From Pseudomonadota bacterium (GTDB lineage: Bacteria; Pseudomonadota; Alphaproteobacteria; Rhizobiales; Rhizobiaceae), in assembly GCA_023457435.1 (NCBI GenBank), contig JAEWLS010000035.1:73368-137367 (forward strand): a stretch of DNA of 64,000 bases, read 5' to 3'. Below the pieces are notes generated by a model. It did no database searches. It was not told the origin of the DNA and saw only the letters and a program-made list of their open reading frames with translations. Each line of letters opens with the position of its first letter. Within the stretch, counting starts at the first letter, position 1. The translations under genes and the position numbers were made by a program. Of the stretch, positions 46,488-55,145 are shown in pieces.

Positions 46488-48251
46488 CTAACGCTGTAGC
46501 GTCAGGCCGAGGTAGACCGACGTCGAGCCGCTGTTGCGGCCGGCGATCGTGCTGCCTAGCTGTTCGTGGCTCGCCCTGCCGGTGATGCCGGCGTAGCGGT
46601 TGAGCCAGTATGTCAGGCTGCCCATGGCCGTCCAAGTCGTGTCGAGGTCGGCGGTGCCGGCGTAGCGGCGAAGCTGGCCGCCGAGGCTCACCATTCCGGT
46701 CAAGCGGGAGCCGAGCTCCCGCGTCACGCCTGCCGTGGCGCCATAGACGACCGATCCTGACGACCCGGCGACCGTCGACCCCTCGATCGTCGTCGTCGTC
46801 GCAAGGTTTACCGTTGTGCCGCGGATCGGCGACCACGCGAGGTTTCCGTCTAGCGCCAACCCGGACACGGCGGAGAGCCGAGCGTCGTCGGGCTTCTCGG
46901 AGATCCAGCCCGCTGCGATCTCGCCGACGAGCTTCTCTCCCCGGTCGAAGGCAATGCCGGCGCGCGCGCCGTAACGCATCGCGGAGCGCGAGTATCCCGC
47001 GCTGTCGAGCGGCAGGTCGTAGTTCCGCCGACCCAGTTCAGCCTCGACGAACGGCTTCATCGCCGGTGAGATCTCGTAGCTGCCGCGCAAGGCTGCGGCG
47101 TACAGCGTGTTGTTGCGATCGGTCTGGCTCAGCAACCCGCCGGTCGAAAGCGTGGCCGGCCCGTAAGTGTTACGCTCGGCCGTCCCGTTGAGCGAGAAGG
47201 TGAACTTTCCGACGCCCTTTTCGAGACCGACCCCGGCGTTCAGCGTCTGTCTCGCGGCGCGCCCGACCGTGGCGGTGGTCACGGCTGGCGAGCCTGCTTC
47301 CTCCGGGCGGGCGTTCCAGCCGGCCTTGAACGATCCGGTGAACTCGTTGCCCAGTTCGAGGTTCAGGGTGGCGTCGGCGTTGCCGGAAAGATCCGAAAAG
47401 CCCGTGCCCTGCAATGAGGTTCGGTAAGTTCCGGCGGCATTGATGGCCAGTGAATGCCTCGACCACTCGCTTTGCGCTCCGAGACGCAGGGTCGTCGACG
47501 ACAATATGTCCGACGTGCCGCCCGCGGTGCCTGCAGCATTGGACGTCCACTCGGCGCCCTGCTCCAGCGTCGGACGCAGCAGGAACGTCCCCACCTTGAG
47601 GCCGGTTGCCGCGTAGGGCGTCGCATCGGGCCTGATCGTCCCGGTCTCGATGGCCGCAGCGCGCTCGGCGTCGGAACGCGAGGCGACGTTCCGCTCGAGA
47701 TCCATAGCGTCGATCCCACGTTCCCGCGTCGCTTCATTGCGCTGCTCGTCGTCAGGCGCAGCCGGCAGGCCGGGTCGCTGGGGCGTGCCCGTGGTCCGCG
47801 CTGGCTCGGCTTCCTCCTCGCCGCTGGCTGCATTCTGTGAGGCAGACGTGCGTCGTGAGCTTGTGCGGGCATCGCGATCTGCAGTGCGTCGGGCCGCCTG
47901 ACGCCGTCGGCTGGCCGTCTCGTCCGCAGTCGAAGTGGCAGCACCCGCCGGGCTGGCGGCTCGGTTGGCAGCTGGCTCCGCCGGTTCCGGTATGGCGCCC
48001 GGACTGATCGGGCGATAGTCGGGAACTCGGCCCTGATCGACCGTTGCCAGGGGGCTGGCCTGTCGCGGGGCGAACGGATCGTAACGTTCCGTTGGACTTG
48101 CAAGCGGCTGGCGGGCGCCTGAGAGGCCCCCGCGAAGTGCGTCGGTTTCCTGCGCCGACGCATGGCCGACCCACATCACGCAGCCGGCCGCCAAGACGGC
48201 GGCGCGCGCAGCAGGCCTCAAGCCTCGATATTGGACGGTTGCGCGCGGCAT
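46488..48251 (-). CDS. Outer-membrane beta-barrel protein with long disordered N-terminal region
   Basis: A 587-residue secreted protein. The signal peptide ends near HASA-QE; about residues 25-210 are Ala/Pro/Arg/Ser-rich and disordered; from about 215 alternating hydrophobic strands run to a C-terminal LTLQR with terminal aromatic/hydrophobic pattern, like beta-barrel porin 2 (BBP2_2) proteins. ATG48251 is preferred over GTG48257 because AGGTG precedes it. Its function (porin, receptor or surface polymer export) is unknown. Confidence 0.75.
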   Translation of the reverse strand: MPRATVQYRGLRPAARAAVLAAGCVMWVGHASAQETDALRGGLSGARQPLASPTERYDPFAPRQASPLATVDQGRVPDYRPISPGAIPEPAEPAANRAASPAGAATSTADETASRRRQAARRTADRDARTSSRRTSASQNAASGEEEAEPARTTGTPQRPGLPAAPDDEQRNEATRERGIDAMDLERNVASRSDAERAAAIETGTIRPDATPYAATGLKVGTFLLRPTLEQGAEWTSNAAGTAGGTSDILSSTTLRLGAQSEWSRHSLAINAAGTYRTSLQGTGFSDLSGNADATLNLELGNEFTGSFKAGWNARPEEAGSPAVTTATVGRAARQTLNAGVGLEKGVGKFTFSLNGTAERNTYGPATLSTGGLLSQTDRNNTLYAAALRGSYEISPAMKPFVEAELGRRNYDLPLDSAGYSRSAMRYGARAGIAFDRGEKLVGEIAAGWISEKPDDARLSAVSGLALDGNLAWSPIRGTTVNLATTTTIEGSTVAGSSGSVVYGATAGVTRELGSRLTGMVSLGGQLRRYAGTADLDTTWTAMGSLTYWLNRYAGITGRASHEQLGSTIAGRNSGSTSVYLGLTLQR

Positions 48252-48322
48252 TCGCACCTGACGGTTTACGGCCGGCGCGACGGCCTGTGCCGCGCCGATT
48301 GCTTACCGAACCGTAAATGCCG

Positions 48323-48330
48323 ATGGTTAA
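48323..48330 (-). promoter_or_regulatory. CtrA-like half site TTAACCAT upstream of the beta-barrel gene
   Basis: ATGGTTAA on the plus strand (TTAACCAT on the minus strand) lies about 72 bases before the beta-barrel gene, in the short gap after parE. Confidence 0.3.
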
Positions 48331-48345
48331 CGGAGGGTTGATGCC

Positions 48346-48645
48346 TCACCCGCGCATGATTGCTTCATAGTCGCGGCCGCGTGAAAAAATGCGCACGATG
48401 AGGACGTTGGAATTGTCCGCCTCGTAAAGCACGACGATGCGCCGCCACAGCGGCAAAGCGCGTATCCCGGCGCCGAGCTCCGGACGCAAACTGCCGCGCA
48501 GAGGAATGTCGGCGAGCTTTGCACACGCAGCCTCGATTTCTGCAACGTAGCTACGCGCGCGTCCCGGATTGTCGGACGCAATATAGGCATAGATATCATC
48601 GAGGTCGCTGAGTGCGTCCGCCGTGTACGAAACTGGAGACGTCAT
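48346..48645 (-). CDS. parE: ParE/RelE-superfamily toxin (pair 1)
   Basis: A 99-residue toxin with the ParE fold: YTADALSDLDDIYAYIASDNPGRARSYVAEIE, ADIPLRGSLRPELGAGIRALPLWRRIVVLYEADN and a final IVRIFSRGRDYEAIM. It probably inhibits gyrase, kept in check by the adjacent antitoxin, with which it overlaps by four bases. Located between the beta-barrel gene and the NfeD/SPFH operon. Confidence 0.9.
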   Translation of the reverse strand: MTSPVSYTADALSDLDDIYAYIASDNPGRARSYVAEIEAACAKLADIPLRGSLRPELGAGIRALPLWRRIVVLYEADNSNVLIVRIFSRGRDYEAIMRG

Positions 48646-48902
48646 TCTCCGGCTATGCGACGAGCTTCTTTAGCGTCGAAGTGAGTGCGCACCTCGTGGG
48701 CTGAATACCGCCGTGGATCTGCACGCGCAGTAGCAATCGCCTGACGTATCGAGTTAAGGCTCTGCTCCCGCTCGAGCCTCTCCATTCGACGAAGCGCATC
48801 GCCGATTACTTCGCTCGAGGAGGCGTAGTTTCCACTGTCGACCTTCTCCCGCACCATTCGGGCAAGGTCTTCCGGCAGTTCGATGACGAGACTTTCGCTC
48901 AT
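48642..48902 (-). CDS. parD: ParD-type antitoxin (ribbon-helix-helix, pair 1)
   Basis: An 86-residue protein. The N-terminus (SLVIELPEDLARMVREKVDSGNYASSSEVIGDALRRMERLE) is a CopG/ParD ribbon-helix-helix with the SSSEV turn. The C-terminal helix region binds the toxin. It precedes the toxin and overlaps it by four bases. Confidence 0.9.
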   Translation of the reverse strand: MSESLVIELPEDLARMVREKVDSGNYASSSEVIGDALRRMERLEREQSLNSIRQAIATARADPRRYSAHEVRTHFDAKEARRIAGE

Positions 48903-48937
48903 AGTGTCAAACTAGCACCACTTGTGAGCGGACGATA

Positions 48938-49399
48938 CTAGGCGGCTTCGACGGTCAGCTCCGGGCCGCGCGCGCCGGTGACACGGATGCGAGTGCCGGC
49001 CGGCAAATCGGGACCCACGACGCGCCAGACCGTGTCGCCGAGATTGACGCGCCCGACACCCTGGGCGATCGGCTCGGCGAGTGTCGCGGTACGTCCCACC
49101 AGCTGCTCGCCGCGGCGGTTCAGAAGCGGCTCATCGGTCTCGGGCTCAGCCGAGGCGCCGAGCAGCTTCTTGCCGAGAAAGGCGGAGGCCAGCGATAGCG
49201 CCAGGAAGACGAGCACCTGCACCTGCCATCCCCAGAACGCGACGTCCCAGAGCTGCAGCGACAGCGCGCCGGTGAGGATCGCGGCGATGCCGATCCACAG
49301 CAGGAAGAAGCCCGGCAGCACGATCTCGGCTGAGAGCAGCGCGAACCCGAGTACCATCCACGACCAGGGACCGAGCTCTGCGATGAAGCGGGCGATCAT
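48938..49399 (-). CDS. NfeD-family membrane protein
   Basis: A 153-residue protein with hydrophobic helices (WSWMVLGFALLSAEIVLPGFFLLWIGIAAILTGAL and a further pair) and a C-terminal OB-fold-like soluble domain (LVGRTATLAEPIAQGVGRVNLGDTVWRVVGPDLPAGTRIRV). NfeD proteins pair with SPFH proteins in lipid microdomains. The partner stomatin gene lies 17 bases upstream on the same strand. Confidence 0.9.
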   Translation of the reverse strand: MIARFIAELGPWSWMVLGFALLSAEIVLPGFFLLWIGIAAILTGALSLQLWDVAFWGWQVQVLVFLALSLASAFLGKKLLGASAEPETDEPLLNRRGEQLVGRTATLAEPIAQGVGRVNLGDTVWRVVGPDLPAGTRIRVTGARGPELTVEAA

Positions 49400-49415
49400 G
49401 GTGCGCTACTCCCGT

Positions 49416-50357
49416 TCAGCTGCCGGTGGTCGGCGTGCGGCTGCTGGCGACGCGCTGCGCACCGGCCGTACCCTCGCCGCGGAAAACTTCCTTGGCGATC
49501 TCGCCGATGCCGCCCAGCGTGCCGATCAGCGACGAGGCCTCGAACGGCATTAGCACGATCTTGGCATTGTTCGCGGAGCCAATGCGGGTCAGCGCCTCCG
49601 TGTACCTCTGTGCCACGAAGTAATTGATCGCCTGCACGTCGCCCTTGGCGATGGCTTCCGACACCACCTGCGTGGCGCGGGCTTCGGCCTCGGCCGCGCG
49701 CTCGCGCGCCTCGGCGTCGCGGAACGCTGCCTCTCGACGGCCTTCGGCCTCGAGCACTTGCGCCTGCTTCAGGCCTTCGGCCTCGAGGATCTGCGCGCGC
49801 TTGTTGCGCTCGGCCATCATCTGGCGGGCCATCGACTCGACAAGGTTGGCCGGCGGGTTGATGTCCTTGATCTCGACGCGGGTCATCTTGATGCCCCAGT
49901 TGTGCGCCGCCTCGTCGACGATGCGCAGCAGCCGCTCGTTGATCGCGTCGCGGTTCGAGAGCAGCTCGTCCAGGTCCATCGAACCCATGACCGAGCGGAT
50001 GTTGGTCATGGTGAGGTTGAGGATGGCGTTCTGCAGGCCGAGCACTTCGTAGGCCGCCTGCGCCGCATTGAGCACCTGATAGAAGGCGACGCCGTCGACC
50101 GCCACAATGGCGTTGTCGCGGGTGATGACCTCCTGCGTCGGAACGTCGAGCACCTGCTCCATCATGTTGAGCTTGGCGCCGACGCGGTCGATGAAAGGCA
50201 CGATCAGGTTCAAGCCGGGGGTCAATGTGCGCGTGTACCGGCCGAATCGCTCGACGGTATAGTTGTAGCCCTGCGGCACCGTCTTGATGCCTGCGAAGAT
50301 AAGCAGGATGACGAGTACGACGAGAACGCCGATGACGATGTCGAAGCCTGAGAACAC
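49416..50357 (-). CDS. SPFH/stomatin-like protein (QmcA family)
   Basis: A 313-residue membrane-anchored protein. One N-terminal helix (IVIGVLVVLVILLIFAGI), the SPFH domain with PQGYNYTVERFGRYTRTLTPGLN, a long Ala/Glu/Arg coiled coil (MMAERNKRAQILEAEGLKQAQ), and a hydrophobic end. It starts at GTG with AGGAGG seven bases upstream. Partner of the downstream NfeD gene; helps quality control or microdomain organisation. Confidence 0.92.
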   Translation of the reverse strand: MFSGFDIVIGVLVVLVILLIFAGIKTVPQGYNYTVERFGRYTRTLTPGLNLIVPFIDRVGAKLNMMEQVLDVPTQEVITRDNAIVAVDGVAFYQVLNAAQAAYEVLGLQNAILNLTMTNIRSVMGSMDLDELLSNRDAINERLLRIVDEAAHNWGIKMTRVEIKDINPPANLVESMARQMMAERNKRAQILEAEGLKQAQVLEAEGRREAAFRDAEARERAAEAEARATQVVSEAIAKGDVQAINYFVAQRYTEALTRIGSANNAKIVLMPFEASSLIGTLGGIGEIAKEVFRGEGTAGAQRVASSRTPTTGS

Positions 50358-50472
50358 GGTTTGACCTCCTGTTTGGCCGCTGCCGGCCGTCCCGCCTTTG
50401 CAGCAGACGTAGGTGGGGATTGCGGCGAATGCAATCGCCGTGACGATGGCTTCATGCCGTTGGGGAATATGC

Positions 50473-51681
50473 CTACAACGCGAAGAGGTGCGCGTCCGGG
50501 TCCTCACGACCCTCGATGGCGTTCAGTACGAGCTCCGACGCCATCTGCGAGAATGTGATCCCGTTGCCGCCGTAGCCCATCGCTGCGAAGACACGGGGCT
50601 TGCGCGGTATCGCGCCGATATATGGCAGCCCCGTGGGGGTCGTGCCGAACGAACCGGCCCATGCGAAGTCGGGGCGGATGTCGGCGCCGGGAACCAGCTT
50701 TCGCATCTTGGCAACGATGGCCGCAGTCTTCTCCTCGAGCAGCGCGTCGCGCCTTGCCTCGTCGGTAAAGTTTTCGTCCTCGCCGCCGCAGACGATGCGG
50801 TGATCGTGCGTGATGCGGGCATAGAGATACGGTTCCGAGGCCTCCCATACCAATGCGCCTTCGGGCCAGGGCTTCGCCGCCTGCCGGGGCGTCGCCAGCG
50901 CGTAGGTCGAGATGACCGAATGATCGACCTTGGGAACGATGTCCATCAGCTCGTAGCCGGTAGCGAGCACCGCGTAACTGGCGCTGATCGTGGGCCCGTC
51001 TGCCGTCGGCACGAGAACGCCGTCGACGGTGGTATCGATCGACATGGCTTCGGCCGGCGCAAAGAACCGCGCACCGCGTTCGCGTGCGGCGTTAAGCATG
51101 CCGGCCGCGAGCTTCCGTGGATCTAGCTGCAGATTTCCGGCCGATACGATCGCGCCGTCGCGAGCGAAGTCGAAGCGCTGTTTGAGGGCCTTGCGGTCTA
51201 GAAAGGTAGCCTCGATGCCGGCGGCACGGCGCGCTTGCGCCTCTGCCTCGAGACCATCGGCATCGACCATGTCGCCGGCGAGCAGAAGCGACAGCCTGCT
51301 CGTGGTGTTGCAGGCGATCTTCAGCCTGTCGATCCGTCCGGCGAGGTTGGCAACCGCAAGACGCGACCGCCGCCACGCCTGCTGGGCCTCGTTCTTGCCG
51401 ATCGCCGGGATAAGCGACGAAAGCGTCCGATCAATCTCGAACTGCACCAGAGCGGTCGTAGCTGCGGTCGAGCCCAGCAATGCCCCGCGCCGACGGTCGA
51501 TCATCACCACCGACAATCCGGCGCCGGTCAGCGCCTCGGCGATCATCGCTCCGCTGATGCCCATGCCGACCACGACCGCGTCGCAGGTCACGTCACGTTT
51601 CAGCTTGTCCACCGGCACGCTGGGCACGCGATAGGCGGTCCAGACCGGCTTGCCGGTCCTGAGGTCGAGTTTGCGCTGCAT
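50473..51681 (-). CDS. FAD-dependent oxidoreductase (DAO/glycine oxidase-like)
   Basis: A 402-residue flavoprotein of the D-amino-acid-oxidase family, with the Rossmann motif VVVGMGISGAMIAEAL near residue 38, a substrate domain, and the C-terminal GYGGNGITFSQMASELV. Its substrate (an amino acid or amine) is unknown. ATG51681 has GGAG upstream. It starts 50 bases after the ferrochelatase stop, on the same strand. Confidence 0.87.
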   Translation of the reverse strand: MQRKLDLRTGKPVWTAYRVPSVPVDKLKRDVTCDAVVVGMGISGAMIAEALTGAGLSVVMIDRRRGALLGSTAATTALVQFEIDRTLSSLIPAIGKNEAQQAWRRSRLAVANLAGRIDRLKIACNTTSRLSLLLAGDMVDADGLEAEAQARRAAGIEATFLDRKALKQRFDFARDGAIVSAGNLQLDPRKLAAGMLNAARERGARFFAPAEAMSIDTTVDGVLVPTADGPTISASYAVLATGYELMDIVPKVDHSVISTYALATPRQAAKPWPEGALVWEASEPYLYARITHDHRIVCGGEDENFTDEARRDALLEEKTAAIVAKMRKLVPGADIRPDFAWAGSFGTTPTGLPYIGAIPRKPRVFAAMGYGGNGITFSQMASELVLNAIEGREDPDAHLFAL

Positions 51682-51731
51682 GAGAGCTCCGTGATGCGGC
51701 GCATGAACGTTGCGCGCGACCGGCGGTTGCG

Positions 51732-52796
51732 TCAGATCCAGCCGCCGAGTTCGCGGCGCACCAGCGCCTCGATGACCGCCATGCCCGCGTCCGAGGCATT
51801 GAGGCACGGGATGTGCGCGAACCTCTCGCCGCCATTGTGCAGGAAGATCTCCCGTACCTCCCCGTCGATCTCCTCCAGCGTCTCGATGCAGTCCGCAGAG
51901 AAGCCCGGGTTGAGGATGGCGATGCGCTTCACTCCGTCCTTGGCCAGCTTCTCCACCGTCTTGTCGGTGTAGGGCTGCAGCCATTCCTGTGCCCCGAAGC
52001 GCGACTGGAAGGTCGAGATCAGCTTCGTCTCGCTCATCCCGAGACGCTCGCGCAGCAGCCGCGAGGTCTTCAGGCAGTGGCAGTGATAGGGATCGCCTTT
52101 CTGGAAGTAAGGCACCGGAATGCCGTGATAGGAGGCGATGATCACCTCCGGCTCGAAGTCGAGCTTGGCGAGTTCCGACGTCAGCGATTGCGCCAGCGCC
52201 TCGATATAGACCGGATCGTCATAGTAAGGCGGGACGCTTCGCACCGTCGGCATGGCCCGGATCTTCATCAGCGCGCGGTAGAGCTGGTCGTTTGCCGTCC
52301 CCGTCGTCGTCGCCGAATATTGCGGATAGAGGGGCACGAAGAGGATGCGGTCACAGCCGGCATCCATCAGGCGCTTCACCGAATCGCGGATCGCCGGAGT
52401 GCCGTATCGCATGCCCCAGTCGACGACGATGCGTTCGTCGCCGGCAAGGGCCGCGGCCAGTCGTTCGGCCTGGTCGCGCGTGATGGTGCGTAGCGGCGAC
52501 TCGTCCTTCTCTCGGTTCCAAATCTTGGCGTAGTTGGCGCCGGTCTTTCGCGGCCGTGTGGTCAATACGGCGCCATAGAGGATCGGGTACCAGATCGCCT
52601 TGCTGAGTTCGATGACGCGCGGGTCGGACAGGAACTCGCGCAGATAGCGGCGCACCGCCGAGGTCTCGAGGCTGTCGGGCGTGCCGAGGTTCGCCAGCAT
52701 CACCCCTATGCGGCCGCTGCGGACCGGTGGGTGTCCGGCGGGCAGCGGTCCGGTCGCCCTGGCCTGCGCGGCAGTCATCGCTTCGGTCATGTCCAT
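51732..52796 (-). CDS. hemH: Ferrochelatase
   Basis: A 354-residue membrane-associated enzyme that inserts iron into protoporphyrin IX, the last step of heme synthesis. It has VMLANLGTPDSLE, PLYPQYSATTTG, ASYHGIPVPYFQKGDPYHC (catalytic His) and the late LNPGFSADCIETLEEI. It is preceded by the terminator of the upstream 5'-nucleotidase gene and followed by the FAD oxidoreductase. Confidence 0.96.
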   Translation of the reverse strand: MDMTEAMTAAQARATGPLPAGHPPVRSGRIGVMLANLGTPDSLETSAVRRYLREFLSDPRVIELSKAIWYPILYGAVLTTRPRKTGANYAKIWNREKDESPLRTITRDQAERLAAALAGDERIVVDWGMRYGTPAIRDSVKRLMDAGCDRILFVPLYPQYSATTTGTANDQLYRALMKIRAMPTVRSVPPYYDDPVYIEALAQSLTSELAKLDFEPEVIIASYHGIPVPYFQKGDPYHCHCLKTSRLLRERLGMSETKLISTFQSRFGAQEWLQPYTDKTVEKLAKDGVKRIAILNPGFSADCIETLEEIDGEVREIFLHNGGERFAHIPCLNASDAGMAVIEALVRRELGGWI

Positions 52797-52872
52797 GAGC
52801 AGGTCCCTCGCACGCCGCTAGGTAGGCTCGTCTTGTCCCGGATCAAATGGTGCTTGTGGCCGCACCCCGCCG

Positions 52873-52902
52873 GGCAAAGAAAAGCCCGCGCGAGGCGGGC
52901 TT
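52873..52902 (-). terminator. Rho-independent terminator of the 5'-nucleotidase gene
   Basis: On the minus strand AAGCCCGC and GCGGGCTT form an 8-bp stem with a five-base loop, followed by TTTCTTT, 26 bases after the nucleotidase stop. Confidence 0.75.
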
Positions 52903-52927
52903 TCCTGCTTCCTGTCCGTAACCGGGG

Positions 52928-55036
52928 TCAGGGCAGCTTCAGCTCCTGGCCGATCTGCAGGCGATATGGCCGCTTCAGCCCGTTGAGCTCGGCGATCTCC
53001 TGCCAACGCGCGGCATCGCCCAGAGCCTTTTCAGCGATATCCCAGAGGTTGTCGCCGGCAACGACCGTGTAGGTCTTCGGCGCGGCCGGTGCCGCAGCCA
53101 CCGGTGGCGTCGGAGCCGGGGCGGCAGCCGGGGGAGTCGGAGCCGGGGCGGCAGCCGGAGGAGTCGGAGCCGGTTCGGCTGCAGGCGGCGTCGGCGCCGC
53201 GTCTACGACCGGCGGTGTGTTGGCGATGTCGCCGGAGCCGGGGGGCGGGGGCGGAACCTCGGCACTTGCCGGAGGCGTCGGTGCCGGGGCTGCCGCAGGC
53301 GGAGTTGCTGCTGGCGGAGTTGCCGCAGGCGGTGTCGCTGCAGGCGGTGTCACTGCCGGAGGTGTGGCAGCCGGCGGTGCGGGCTGGGCCGGAGCAGGGG
53401 CCGGCTCGGCTGGCTTGGGCGCCGGCGCGTTGACGATGGTGATGCGGCCTTCAGTCTTCGGCGAGAACGGGCGGTTCGCCTTTAGGTAGTCGGCGACCAC
53501 CTGCTCGAGGCTCGGCCCGAAATCGTAGGCGTTCTTGGCGTTCGACGCGAACAGCTTGTAGCCGTCGCCGCCGCCGCGGACGAAGTTGTTGGTGCCGATC
53601 GTATAGGTCTTGGCCGGGTCGATCGGGACAAAGTTCCCGCCTTCCATGACCATCACGTCCTTCACGCGCCCGCCGTTGGGCGCGACCGCGAGGTCGATCG
53701 TGTACTTCATGCCGCTGACCTGCGGAAACTGGCCTTTGCCTTCCTCGATCCCGCTGACGCCGTGTTCGAGCGAGGCGACGAGGTCGGCGCCGGTGAGTTG
53801 GAAGGTCGCCAGCGTGTTTTGGAACGGCAGAACGGTGAGCACCTCGCCCATCGTGATGACGCCCTGGTCGATCGAGGCGCGAATGCCGCCGCCGTTCTGG
53901 ATGGCGATGGTGACGCCCTGGTCCTTCGTGCGGTCGACGATCGCGTCGGCGATCAGGTTGCCCATCTCGCACTCGACGGCGCGGCACGCGTCGCGGCTGC
54001 CGTTGATCGCCGCGCTGGTCTCCGACACTTCGAGCTTCTTCAGCTCCTCGATCGGCGCGCCCATCTCCTTGATGCGTGCGAGCACCTGCTCGTCGGGCGT
54101 GATCGACTTGTCGAGCGAGAGCGGGTCGCCCTTGGCGCTCTTCACCACGCCATTGTCGTCGAAGACCACGGTGAACTCGCCGAGGAACTTCGAGTAGGAC
54201 GCTGCCTGCGTCACCGGGACCTTGTAGCCCTCCGGATTGTCGACCATCGTCGGATACGGCCCCTCGGCCTTCGCATCCGTGTTGGACAGCAGGGAGTGCG
54301 AGTGACCGCCTACGACCACGTCGATGCCGGGAATCTTGGCGATCATCTCCTTGTCGCGGACGTAGCCGACATGGGTCAGCGCGATGATCTTGTTGACGCC
54401 CTGGGCCTTCAGCTTCTCGACCTCGGCCGTGATCTTGGCGATATCGTCCTCTATCGAGATGTTCGGGCCGGGCGATGCGATGTCCGGCGTGTCGGTGGTC
54501 ACCGCGCCGATGATGCCCACCTTCTCCCCGCCGACGTCGAGGACGATCGACGGCTTGATCTTTTCATGCGCGCCGGAAGCAGCCTTGGTCACGACGTTGG
54601 CGGAAAGGACCGGGAACTCGATCATGTCGAGGAACGGTACGAGCGCTTCCTCGCCGTCGTCGAACTCGTGGTTGCCGACGGTCATGGCGTCGAACTTCAT
54701 GAGGTTGAGGAACTCGCCCTCGGCCTTCCCCTTGAAGGTCGAATAGAACAGCGACCCCTGGAAGTTGTCGCCGCCGTTGAGCAGCAGCACGTTCTTGCCG
54801 GAGAGAGCGTCGCGGCGCTGGCCGATCGCGGTCACGAGGCGCGCGGCGCCGCCGAAGCACTTGCCTTCGCCTTCTTCCTTCTCGGAACAGGTCGATTCGA
54901 ACGCGTTGTTCGACTCGATGCGGCTATGCCAGTCGTTGATGTGGAGGATCGTCAGCTCGTAGTCGGCAAACGATACGGCAGTCGACATTGCCATCGTCGA
55001 GGCCGACATCGCCGCCAGCAAGGCGAATTTTCTCAT
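52928..55036 (-). CDS. Periplasmic 5'-nucleotidase/UDP-sugar hydrolase fused to a LysM domain
   Basis: A 702-residue exported enzyme. Signal peptide FALLAAMSASTMAMSTAVSFA; metallophosphatase domain with ILHINDWHSR, NGGDNFQGS, GNHEFDDG and GGHSHSLL; 5'-nucleotidase C-terminal domain to about 525 (QNGGGIRASID, TNNFVRGGGDGY); a Pro/Ala/Thr-rich linker about 532-653 with ATPPA and APAPTPP units; and a LysM domain (YTVVAGDNLWDIAEKALG...IGQELKLP) at 654-702 that should bind peptidoglycan. ATG55036 is chosen for its signal peptide. Confidence 0.93.
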   Translation of the reverse strand: MRKFALLAAMSASTMAMSTAVSFADYELTILHINDWHSRIESNNAFESTCSEKEEGEGKCFGGAARLVTAIGQRRDALSGKNVLLLNGGDNFQGSLFYSTFKGKAEGEFLNLMKFDAMTVGNHEFDDGEEALVPFLDMIEFPVLSANVVTKAASGAHEKIKPSIVLDVGGEKVGIIGAVTTDTPDIASPGPNISIEDDIAKITAEVEKLKAQGVNKIIALTHVGYVRDKEMIAKIPGIDVVVGGHSHSLLSNTDAKAEGPYPTMVDNPEGYKVPVTQAASYSKFLGEFTVVFDDNGVVKSAKGDPLSLDKSITPDEQVLARIKEMGAPIEELKKLEVSETSAAINGSRDACRAVECEMGNLIADAIVDRTKDQGVTIAIQNGGGIRASIDQGVITMGEVLTVLPFQNTLATFQLTGADLVASLEHGVSGIEEGKGQFPQVSGMKYTIDLAVAPNGGRVKDVMVMEGGNFVPIDPAKTYTIGTNNFVRGGGDGYKLFASNAKNAYDFGPSLEQVVADYLKANRPFSPKTEGRITIVNAPAPKPAEPAPAPAQPAPPAATPPAVTPPAATPPAATPPAATPPAAAPAPTPPASAEVPPPPPGSGDIANTPPVVDAAPTPPAAEPAPTPPAAAPAPTPPAAAPAPTPPVAAAPAAPKTYTVVAGDNLWDIAEKALGDAARWQEIAELNGLKRPYRLQIGQELKLP
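53089..53440 (-). repeat. Low-complexity Pro/Ala linker repeat within the 5'-nucleotidase gene
   Basis: The DNA repeats short units coding ATPPA and APAPTPP, giving a ~120-residue flexible linker between the nucleotidase and LysM domains. Such tracts change length by slippage. Confidence 0.75.
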
Positions 55037-55145
55037 CTGTGTCTCCCGTTGCAGTTCGCCGGAGCGTCTATTCCCGTTCGTTGTCAGGCACGTGAATGCC
55101 CGTTGCCGGCAGCTTCCCATCCGGCAAAACCGCTTGCAAGCGGAT

